Assembly (NCBI RefSeq): GCF_001544835.2
Contig: NZ_FCNX02000011.1
Location: 124,001-188,000, forward strand
DNA length: 64,000 bases
Source: Caballeronia fortuita
GTDB lineage: Bacteria > Pseudomonadota > Gammaproteobacteria > Burkholderiales > Burkholderiaceae
Direction: 5' to 3'
Under the pieces are notes generated by a model. The model worked only from the letters and a program-made list of their open reading frames with translations, was not told the DNA's origin and ran no database searches. The position numbers and the translations under genes were made by a program. Below, piece by piece: positions 53,424 to 60,297 of the stretch (position 1 is its first letter; the number at the start of each line of letters is the position of its first letter).

Positions 53424-55068
53424 CTCGCCACACGACGCGCAGCAGGTCCCGCGCGGCAAGAATGGCCGCGCGCCCGACGTGTTCCATCCCGGCGCATGGA
53501 TTCAGATGCGCGAGTATCCGCAGGACGAAGCGGTGGATTTTGCTATCGTCGGCACGGGCGCGGGCGGCGGCACACTCGCCTGCCGTCTCGCCGAAAAAGG
53601 CTTCAATGTTGTCGCGTTCGATGCCGGCGCTTGGTGGCGTCCGCTCGAAGAATTCGCATCGGATGAGACGCATCAGGGCAAGCTCTTCTGGACCGATGAG
53701 CGCGTCTGCGACGGTGAGAATCCGCTCAAGCTCGGCAACAACAACAGCGGCAAATCCGTGGGCGGCAGCACCGTTCACTTCGCGATGGTCTCCCTGCGCT
53801 TTCGGCCCGAATGGTTCAAATCTCGGTCGCTTCTTGGTTACGGCGCGGACTGGCCAATCGACTGGCGTGAGATGTGGCGCTATTACGGAGAAGTCGAAGA
53901 GGCACTGAAGATATCTGGGCCGGTGAACTATCCGTGGGGACCGAAGCGTCCGCGATACCCGTATCGCGCTCATGAGTTGAACGCGGCGGCGCTGGTGCTC
54001 GCGCGCGGCTGCGAAGCGCTCGGCATCGACTGGGCGCCGACACCACTCGCGACCGTCTCCGCGCCGCGCGGCGAAGCACATCCGTGCGTCTATCGTGGAT
54101 TTTGCGTGTCAGGCTGCGCCACCAACGCCAAGCAAAGCGCGCTCGTCACCTGGATACCGCGCGCCGTTCGTGCCGGCGCCGAGGTCCGAGATCTGGCGAT
54201 GGTGGGCCGGATCGTCATGGGCGACGGTGGACGCGCCACCGGCGTCGAGTATTTCCGCGAGGGACGCTGGCAGTTTCAGCGCGCACGCAACGTCGTGGTC
54301 GCGGGATACGCGATCGAAACGCCGCGCTTGTTGCTCAACTCCGCGACGGACCGCTTCCCCGATGGCCTCGCCAATAGCAGCGGTCTCGTAGGCAAGAATC
54401 TCATGGTGCAGATGAACCAGGCCGCGTGGGGCACGATGGACGAAGAGATTCGCTGGTACAAGGGTCCGCCGTCGCTGGCGCTCACCGAACACTGGAATTA
54501 CGAGGACAAGGGCAAGGACTTCTTCGGCGGCTATTGCTACATGAGCCAGGGGCCGCTGCCCGTCGCATGGGCGTCGACGCAAACCGGGCGCGGTCTGTGG
54601 GGACAGCAACTTGTCAACGAGATGCAGAAGTACAACCATCAGGCGGGCCTCAAGATTGTGGGGGAAGCAATGCCGCAAGAGCGCAACCGCGTGACGCTCG
54701 CCGACGAAAAAGATCAATACGGACTGCCCGTTGCTCGCGTGACGTATTCACTGTGTGAAAACGACAAACGCCTTGTCGCTCATTCGCTCAACTTCATGAG
54801 TCTCGCACTGGAGGCGGCCGGCGCACGCGACGTCTGGCGGGAGATCGATGACACCTGCCATCTCAATGGCACTGCGCGCATGGGAGACGATCCCGCCACG
54901 AGCGTTGTGAATGCAGACTGTAGAAGCTGGGACATCGACAACCTATGGATATGCGACGGCTCTGTCTTTCCAACGGTCGGCGGGGTGAATCCGTCGCTGA
55001 CCATACAGGCCATCGCGCTGCGCACCGCCGACAGAATCGAGGCGCTAGCCGCTCGCGGAGACCTCTAG
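53413..55068 (+). CDS. GMC-family FAD oxidoreductase (gluconate/alcohol dehydrogenase type)
   Basis: The 551-residue product has the FAD-binding V-G-T-G-A-G-G-G-T-L-A near residue 45, S-V-G-G-S-T-V-H-F, and the C-terminal GMC region H-L-N-G-T-A-R-M-G with the catalytic His, then F-P-T-V-G-G-V-N-P-S-L-T. It oxidises an alcohol or sugar and passes electrons on; the partner would be subunit 3 and a tri-haem cytochrome like that at 42589. Its start overlaps subunit 3 by 11 bases. The specificity is unknown. Confidence 0.9.
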   Translation: MPADSPHDAQQVPRGKNGRAPDVFHPGAWIQMREYPQDEAVDFAIVGTGAGGGTLACRLAEKGFNVVAFDAGAWWRPLEEFASDETHQGKLFWTDERVCDGENPLKLGNNNSGKSVGGSTVHFAMVSLRFRPEWFKSRSLLGYGADWPIDWREMWRYYGEVEEALKISGPVNYPWGPKRPRYPYRAHELNAAALVLARGCEALGIDWAPTPLATVSAPRGEAHPCVYRGFCVSGCATNAKQSALVTWIPRAVRAGAEVRDLAMVGRIVMGDGGRATGVEYFREGRWQFQRARNVVVAGYAIETPRLLLNSATDRFPDGLANSSGLVGKNLMVQMNQAAWGTMDEEIRWYKGPPSLALTEHWNYEDKGKDFFGGYCYMSQGPLPVAWASTQTGRGLWGQQLVNEMQKYNHQAGLKIVGEAMPQERNRVTLADEKDQYGLPVARVTYSLCENDKRLVAHSLNFMSLALEAAGARDVWREIDDTCHLNGTARMGDDPATSVVNADCRSWDIDNLWICDGSVFPTVGGVNPSLTIQAIALRTADRIEALAARGDL

Positions 55069-55086
55069 TGGAAAAGGACCTGGACA

Positions 55087-56082
55087 ATGCATAAGATAGC
55101 CGTCATCACTGGTGCTGGCGCCGGCGTCGGGCGCGCGGCCGCCGAGGAATTTGCCCGTCAAGGTTATGCGGTGGCACTGATTTCGCGCGACGAAGAGCGC
55201 CTCAACAGGGCGGCTGCTCAGCTCAAGGAGCGATTCGGCGTCCCGACACTCGCCATCCCGACCGATGTCGCCGACTCAAAAGCGGTCGATGCAGCGGCAT
55301 CACGTGTGGAAGACACGCTGGGTCCAATTGATGTCTGGGTCAACGTCGCGATGGCAACAGCGTTTGCGCCCGTATCCGCGCTCACGGCCGAGGAAATCGA
55401 GCGCGGTACGCGTGTCACTTATCTGGGTCAGGTTCACGGGATGATGGCCGCCCTCTCACGCATGCGGACGCGAAATCGCGGCACCATTGTGAACGTCGGC
55501 TCGGCCTTAGCTTACCGGTCAGTGCCGCTGCAGTCAGTCTACTGCGGCGCGAAGTTCGCCATTCGCGGATTCACCGATTCGCTGCGCTCGGAAATTATCC
55601 ACGACGGACTGAAGGTTCATCTGACGATGGTCGAACTTCCCGCCATCAACACACCGCAGTTCGACTGGGCGATGAACAAGATGGGCAAGCAAGCGCGCCC
55701 CGTGGCGCCGATTTTTCAGCCAGGGGTCGCCGCCCGTGCAATTTTCTTTGCGGCTACGCACCGCCGGCGGGAAGTATGGCTCGGGTTCTCGACTGTGAAG
55801 GCGATCCTCGCGAACCGGATCGCTCCCGCATTGATCGACCGCTATCTGGCGAAAGCCGGCTACTCAGGGCAACTCACCGACGAACCGCTACAACGCGATG
55901 CAACTGGGAACCTGTTTGATCCGGTGCCCGGTGACTACGGCGCGCACGGTCGCTTCGATGACCAGGCGCGCGAGCATAGCTGGGAGATGTTCACCGATCG
56001 TCATCGCGCCTTCTTTTGGAGTCTGGCCGGCATCGGCGCAATGGGGTTGATTCGGGCACTCACCAATCGGAGAGCTGACTGA
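55087..56082 (+). CDS. short-chain dehydrogenase/reductase
   Basis: The 331-residue product has the NAD(P) motif T-G-A-G-A-G-V-G-R-A, S-A-L at the catalytic Ser region and the catalytic Y-C-G-A-K. A C-terminal extension of about 70 residues has a membrane-like stretch (F-F-W-S-L-A-G-I-G-A-M-G-L-I) near the end. Classical SDRs are about 250 residues. It lies 18 bases after the GMC gene. It may act on a sugar or aldehyde in the same route. Confidence 0.88.
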   Translation: MHKIAVITGAGAGVGRAAAEEFARQGYAVALISRDEERLNRAAAQLKERFGVPTLAIPTDVADSKAVDAAASRVEDTLGPIDVWVNVAMATAFAPVSALTAEEIERGTRVTYLGQVHGMMAALSRMRTRNRGTIVNVGSALAYRSVPLQSVYCGAKFAIRGFTDSLRSEIIHDGLKVHLTMVELPAINTPQFDWAMNKMGKQARPVAPIFQPGVAARAIFFAATHRRREVWLGFSTVKAILANRIAPALIDRYLAKAGYSGQLTDEPLQRDATGNLFDPVPGDYGAHGRFDDQAREHSWEMFTDRHRAFFWSLAGIGAMGLIRALTNRRAD

Positions 56083-56083
56083 G

Positions 56084-57859
56084 ATGAGCTGCCCCATTGC
56101 TGATTACGCGCTTCTTTCGGACGGCGAAACTGCTGCCCTCGTGAGCCGTGACGGCTGCATTGACTGGCTCTGCTGGCCACGTTTCGACGACGATGCATGC
56201 TTTGCGGCGCTTCTGGGGCGATCCGAGAACGGATGCTGGACGATCTCCCCCGCCGAAGCGATTAAGCGCAACGTACGGCGCTATCAGGACGACACGCTCC
56301 TGATCGAGACTGATTTTGAAGTCGCCGACGGCGCGGTCCGCATCGTCGATTTCATGCCTGTTGGGATCAGTTCGCGCTCGGTGATACGGATCGTCACCGG
56401 TCTGCACGGCACCGTGAAGATGCGTTCTGAACTGCGCCTGCGCTTCAACTATGGCCAGCTCACGCCGTTGATCGAACGAGCCGACGGCGCCCTTCTGTCG
56501 TACATTGGCCCTGATCGGGTGACGCTGCGCAGCGATATAGAAATGCATATCAAGGACGGCGCGATACACGGCACTTTCGACGTCCAGCCCGGGGAGACCG
56601 TTACTTTCGTGATGGCTTACGGGCGGACACACGAGCCCGTCCCAGAATCGGTGGACGTCCAAGCCGCGCTGCGCACCACACAACGCTATTGGCGAGACTG
56701 GATCGCGAAGTTCGACGTTTCCCGCACCGCGTGGCCGCAGGCCGTCAAGCGGTCCCTGTTGACACTTAAGGCCCTCATCTATCGTCCCACCGGCGCCATC
56801 GTCGCTGCTCCGACGACCTCGCTGCCGGAGGCGCCCGACGGTCAGCTCAATTGGGACTACCGATACGCGTGGCTGCGGGATACCAGCTTTGCGATGGTCG
56901 CGCTGCTGAACGCCGGTTATCACGACGAGGCACAGGCTTGGCGCGACTGGCTCTTGCGCACTATCGCCACGGAGTCCGAGCACAGTCGGATCATGTACCG
57001 GGTGGACGGCGGGCGGCATCTCCCGGAGTGGACGGTCGACTGGCTTCAGGGTCATCGCTATGCAAAGCCCGTCCGTATCGGCAACGCCGCGGCCCATCAA
57101 CATCAGCTAGATGTTCTCGGGGAGGTTGTCGATTGCCTGCACGTCGCCCGCCGCGGCGGTCTGGCTCCTGCTGGCGAAGAATACCTTGTGGAGCGACACA
57201 TCGTCGAGCATATCGAGAAGGTCTGGCACCTGCCCGGCGCTGGTATCTGGGAGTCACGCTCAAGCCCGAAGCACTACACCTATTCGCGGGTGATGGCCTG
57301 GGTGGCGCTGGACCGTTTCGTCAACGGTCATGCGTGCGATGACGGCCGTGCGCCACTCGTCGAACGGCTTGAGTCACTTCGCGAGCGACTTCGTGAAGAA
57401 ATCCTTCGCGAGGCCTGGAACGAGGGGGTCGGCAGTTTCACGCAGTACTACGGCGGAGAAGAAGTAGATGCCAGTCTTCTGTTAATGCCGCTCGTCGGTT
57501 TCATTCCCGCCGACGATCCGCGCATGTCCTCGACGATGGACCGGATCGCTCGCGATCTAAGTGAAAACGGACTCATCAGGCGCCACCCGAAAGATCCACG
57601 CGGTCCCGACGAAGGAACATTTCTCGCCTGCTCGTGTTGGATGGCGGATTGCCTGAACCTTCAAGGACGCAAGGAAGAAGCTCAGAGACAGTTCGAGCGC
57701 GTGCTGGCTGCCGCCAACGACGTCGGTCTGCTCTCCGAACAATACAACACACAGCGCGGCGAACTCGCAGGGAATTTTCCTCAAGCATTGAGCCATCTCG
57801 CCGTCATCAACACAGCCTTGGGACTGAGCGGACCGACGTTACAAAGAGGCGGCGGATAG
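56084..57859 (+). CDS. GH15 glycoside hydrolase (glucoamylase/trehalase-like)
   Basis: The 591-residue product has an N-terminal beta domain and the (alpha/alpha)6 barrel of GH15: W-D-Y-R-Y-A-W-L-R-D, the general acid in G-A-G-I-W-E-S-R and the second Glu in D-E-G-T-F-L-A-C-S-C-W. No signal peptide, so cytoplasmic. Relatives hydrolyse trehalose or short alpha-glucans to glucose. Its ATG is one base after the SDR stop, so it is the last gene of the operon and may feed glucose into it. Confidence 0.9.
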   Translation: MSCPIADYALLSDGETAALVSRDGCIDWLCWPRFDDDACFAALLGRSENGCWTISPAEAIKRNVRRYQDDTLLIETDFEVADGAVRIVDFMPVGISSRSVIRIVTGLHGTVKMRSELRLRFNYGQLTPLIERADGALLSYIGPDRVTLRSDIEMHIKDGAIHGTFDVQPGETVTFVMAYGRTHEPVPESVDVQAALRTTQRYWRDWIAKFDVSRTAWPQAVKRSLLTLKALIYRPTGAIVAAPTTSLPEAPDGQLNWDYRYAWLRDTSFAMVALLNAGYHDEAQAWRDWLLRTIATESEHSRIMYRVDGGRHLPEWTVDWLQGHRYAKPVRIGNAAAHQHQLDVLGEVVDCLHVARRGGLAPAGEEYLVERHIVEHIEKVWHLPGAGIWESRSSPKHYTYSRVMAWVALDRFVNGHACDDGRAPLVERLESLRERLREEILREAWNEGVGSFTQYYGGEEVDASLLLMPLVGFIPADDPRMSSTMDRIARDLSENGLIRRHPKDPRGPDEGTFLACSCWMADCLNLQGRKEEAQRQFERVLAAANDVGLLSEQYNTQRGELAGNFPQALSHLAVINTALGLSGPTLQRGGG

Positions 57860-58083
57860 ACTTCTGGCTTCGGAAGACAAGCAGACGATTGCGCGTCGGT
57901 TGACAACCCTCATCGGGTTCGCGCGTTACACGCTATGACGCTTCCTGACATCAAGCAGACCTGTTTTGCTCGCTTTTTCAAGGATGAACGACGCTGCTTC
58001 GCACCGTCGGCAACGGCAGCCCGATGCTCGGTAGCTGGCTGAAGCCGACGGTCGAGCAGGTACATGTTTCAGCAGCAACCTCC

Positions 58084-58458
58084 TTAATCGGCGCCGTAGG
58101 CGACTGTGGTCAGTATCGCCAGCTCCGACTGCCGCGAGTCCAGGCGCGTATGCTGGATGACGACCGGTACGTCCGATGCAAACAAACTGGCATACTCGGT
58201 GCCCGTGGGAATTTGCTCTGGATCGGTAAGGTCGTTGAAGCGCATGTGCAAAGTTCGCAACGCTGGGACCGTGATTTGATAAGGACCGGCCGGCGCACGA
58301 TCCTTGAAGAAAACTGTCAATTCTATATGCGCGTCTTGCTCGCCGGCGTTGAGGATGCAAGCCGCTTCATGACTGACAAGATCCGGTGTATCGCCAGTGC
58401 TTGAAGGCGGCAGATATCCCTCAGCGATAGCCCATCGTTTCTTTCCGATCGCATCCAT
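58084..58458 (-). CDS. sensory-rhodopsin-transducer (ASRT) family protein
   Basis: The 124-residue product starts M-D-A-I-G-K-K-R-W-A-I-A-E-G-Y after GGGAGGTTTTC. The pattern E-G-Y-L-P-P, H-E-A-A-C-I-L-N-A-G, V-F-F-K-D and H-M-R-F-N-D-L matches the family of the Anabaena sensory rhodopsin transducer, a small all-beta tetramer. Most members occur in bacteria without rhodopsins and may bind a sugar or small ligand. None is in this window. It is convergent to GH15 and lies alone. Confidence 0.8.
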   Translation of the reverse strand: MDAIGKKRWAIAEGYLPPSSTGDTPDLVSHEAACILNAGEQDAHIELTVFFKDRAPAGPYQITVPALRTLHMRFNDLTDPEQIPTGTEYASLFASDVPVVIQHTRLDSRQSELAILTTVAYGAD

Positions 58459-58805
58459 GAAAACCTCCCGTCTAAGGTAATGGAGACACAATGCAGCAGC
58501 AAAAAGCTTACCTTATCGGGAAGTTAGGAGTATTGCTAAATTTCTTCATGTAAACTCATTGCTTGAAGTGACTTGTTCCCGCGAGCGTCCGACCCAGCGA
58601 TTGTGATACGAATAAGTCGCACAAACCGCACCATTATTGGAGTAATGGTGCGAAGTTGAGAATATTGGCTATTCGACTTTTGGGTTGCCAGGTTCGCCAG
58701 AGGCCGAATTTGAATTCGATGAAGGACAGGCGCGAAAAAGCTCGCTCAAGGCGGGCGCTGAATCCGTTGCAAGCAAGCCGCGCATGCGGCTCGGCGACGA
58801 TCAGG
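58459..58805. other. AT-rich gene-free stretch with a perfect hairpin
   Basis: 347 bases with no credible frame. It should include the ASRT promoter. The part near 58500-58560 is AT-rich. A perfect 10-bp inverted repeat lies at 58627-58652. Confidence 0.45.
58627..58652. repeat. perfect 10-bp inverted repeat
   Basis: CGCACCATTA (58627-58636), a six-base loop TTGGAG, then TAATGGTGCG (58643-58652). It could be a hairpin in RNA or a protein-binding site. No T-run follows, so it is not a classic terminator. Confidence 0.6.
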
Positions 58806-59000
58806 TTACGGCTTCGCCGTATCGTCAGTCGCGTCCTTCAAGTCTTCTTTGGCGTCACCGACGTCCTTGCGCACTTCGCCTTCGGCCTGCTGCGCGTCGC
58901 CCTTCGCTTCCTGCGCGGGCTCGTTCGTCGCCTTGCCGACGCCCTCGTTGATCTTGCCTTTGACCTTTTCCCCGACGCCCTTCACCTGGTCTTCATTCAT
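58806..59000 (-). CDS. CsbD-family stress protein
   Basis: The 64-residue product starts M-N-E-D-Q-V-K-G-V-G-E-K-V-K-G-K-I-N-E at 59000 after GGAGAGCGACC. A repeated Lys/Glu/Ala helix continues to the C-terminus (K-E-D-L-K-D-A-T-D-D). This is the CsbD family, small soluble proteins of the general-stress response with unknown molecular role. A C-terminal remnant of a relative is at 37.4 kb. Confidence 0.88.
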   Translation of the reverse strand: MNEDQVKGVGEKVKGKINEGVGKATNEPAQEAKGDAQQAEGEVRKDVGDAKEDLKDATDDTAKP

Positions 59001-59467
59001 GGTCGCTCTCCGGTTTGCCTGCGGCATGCAGGTACACCTGAGTCAGCGCAAGGAGGATGCCGCGTCGTAAAGGTCACTGGGCTTCTCCCACAAAACCCGT
59101 CGCGATTTTCAGCAGTGAAAATCCCCCTAACCACCCTGTTCCAAAAACCGCACCGTTGATAACGAGAAGTAATCACGGGTATTTTTTGCGCGGGTTCGAA
59201 TAAGTACCTGCCTCGCATTTTGCTGTCAGCGATTATTTAATACGAACGGCCGGATTATTCTTCTGCCGTATTGTAAACCCTGATTAACATGGCAGTTGAA
59301 TGCATGTTTTAATCCCTGCCCTGTCGACAAAAAATACACCGCGACAGAATGTTTCCCCGCGGAGTCAAGCGTTTCCTCAGATCACTATGAGGTCGTTGGC
59401 CCCTGCGGCGGGGCTACCAAATCGTTTCGCAAAAATAGAAATATCAGCATCTATCTGGGAGAGAGAC
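59001..59467. other. AT-rich divergent promoter region
   Basis: 467 bases lie between the csbD gene and the small gene at 59468. The middle (59215-59300) is AT-rich, with TTTAATAC and ATTGTAAA motifs, likely promoter DNA for both genes. No further gene is supported. Confidence 0.5.
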
Positions 59468-59665
59468 ATGCTAAGTCCCCATGAATTTGCCACGCTAATG
59501 CTGGTGAGCGCTGCACCGGATCAGATTGACCTTGATCGCGAAGAACTCGACATCCTGATGGAACGCCAGCTGGTCGAACTCGAACAACTCGCCTCAGGCC
59601 TTCCGCGTCCTCGATTGACCGTTGATGGCCGTGCCGTCCTGCAAGCCGTAACTCGCGTGCATTGA
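59468..59665 (+). CDS. small hypothetical protein
   Basis: The 65-residue product starts M-L-S-P-H-E-F-A-T-L-M-L-V after GGGAGAGAGAC. It is acidic and helical, with D-L-D-R-E-E-L-D-I-L-M-E-R-Q-L-V-E-L. No family is recognised; a longer frame from 59300 lacks support. A hairpin just after the stop may be its terminator. Confidence 0.6.
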   Translation: MLSPHEFATLMLVSAAPDQIDLDREELDILMERQLVELEQLASGLPRPRLTVDGRAVLQAVTRVH

Positions 59666-59668
59666 CGC

Positions 59669-59705
59669 CCGCAGCGGCTATAAGGCTGCGGCCTTAGCTC
59701 TTTTT
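59669..59705 (+). terminator. possible terminator of the small gene at 59468
   Basis: CCGCAGC (59669-59675) pairs with GCTGCGG (59685-59691). A T-run (TTTTT) follows after eight bases. The gap makes it weaker than a standard intrinsic terminator. Confidence 0.4.
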
Positions 59706-59810
59706 GCGCGTGTCTGCCGCTCGACAGCCGCGTTCGACCCACGATCGTTGGCGAGTTCTCGCTGCCGAATTCCAGGAGCAGCTGTGTCCACCGATCATAA
59801 CTTGCTGCGA

Positions 59811-59840
59811 AAATAAAAAACCCGCTCGATTGAGCGGGTT
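59811..59840 (-). terminator. intrinsic terminator, leftward
   Basis: AACCCGCTC and GAGCGGGTT form a 9-bp stem with a four-base loop (59819-59840). On the minus strand it is followed by TTTTTTATTT, the U-run needed for termination. The stem orientation serves leftward transcription. Confidence 0.75.
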
Positions 59841-59870
59841 GAATCCATATCGGTGGACATGGAGGAGACG
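59812..59870 (-). ncRNA. candidate small RNA with CUCCUCC motif
   Basis: On the minus strand a promoter-like pair (TTGCAG, 16 bases, TATACT) is followed about seven bases later by an RNA of about 60 bases ending at an intrinsic terminator. Its 5' end reads GUCUCCUCCAUGUCCACC, containing CUCCUCC, which can pair with Shine-Dalgarno sequences. No minus-strand gene lies upstream for which the terminator would otherwise serve. On the other strand a seven-codon frame (ATG at 59859 to TAA) is present but has no ribosome site. Function is inferred from these features only. Confidence 0.5.
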
Positions 59871-59875
59871 AACTT

Positions 59876-59903
59876 AGTATAAACCCTTACGGCTCAACTG
59901 CAA
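59876..59903 (-). promoter_or_regulatory. sigma-70-type promoter of the candidate small RNA
   Basis: Minus-strand TTGCAG (59898-59903) and TATACT (59876-59881) are separated by 16 bases. Both boxes are close to consensus. Confidence 0.55.
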
Positions 59904-59999
59904 GTCTTTTCTTCGACCTGCAGCAGATAGTCAACGGTTCGCTTTTCCGGGTTCCCTACGGGCGCAACGCTTGCGTATTTGCGGGAGAGAGGTGCCGCC

Positions 60000-60296
60000 A
60001 TGAAAGCGACCGCGTTCTTGAAACAAGCGAAACGAGAAGCGCAACTCGTCGATGCGCTTCTCGTTGCGCGCTATGCACTCGTCATCCATGACGGCATGAT
60101 GCTCGTGGGGGATGACGAACCACCCACGCGGTGGCGCGTCAGTTTCAGGACCGAGCTCGAGCGTATCGACGCGGCGCTCCAGATGGCGGGCATCGACACG
60201 CAGCAACCGCTTCGTCCGCCGATGCTCGACCGGAGCGATGGCGACGGTGACCATCAGCACGATGGCGACGGCGTGCCGCCGGACGCGAGCGAATGA
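60000..60296 (+). CDS. hypothetical protein upstream of ligD
   Basis: The 98-residue product starts M-K-A-T-A-F-L-K-Q-A-K-R-E-A-Q after GGAGAGAGGTGCCGCC. Its first 70 residues look structured (A-L-V-I-H-D-G-M-M-L-V-G-D-D-E), and the tail is Asp/His-rich (D-G-D-G-D-H-Q-H-D-G-D-G). The stop is one base before the ligD ATG, so the two are co-translated. No family is recognised; it may assist the ligase. Confidence 0.6.
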   Translation: MKATAFLKQAKREAQLVDALLVARYALVIHDGMMLVGDDEPPTRWRVSFRTELERIDAALQMAGIDTQQPLRPPMLDRSDGDGDHQHDGDGVPPDASE

Positions 60297-60297
60297 C

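Noticed and set aside
56060..57103. A 347-codon minus-strand frame opposite GH15
   Set aside because: GH15 motifs are unambiguous on the plus strand; this is a high-GC antisense shadow.
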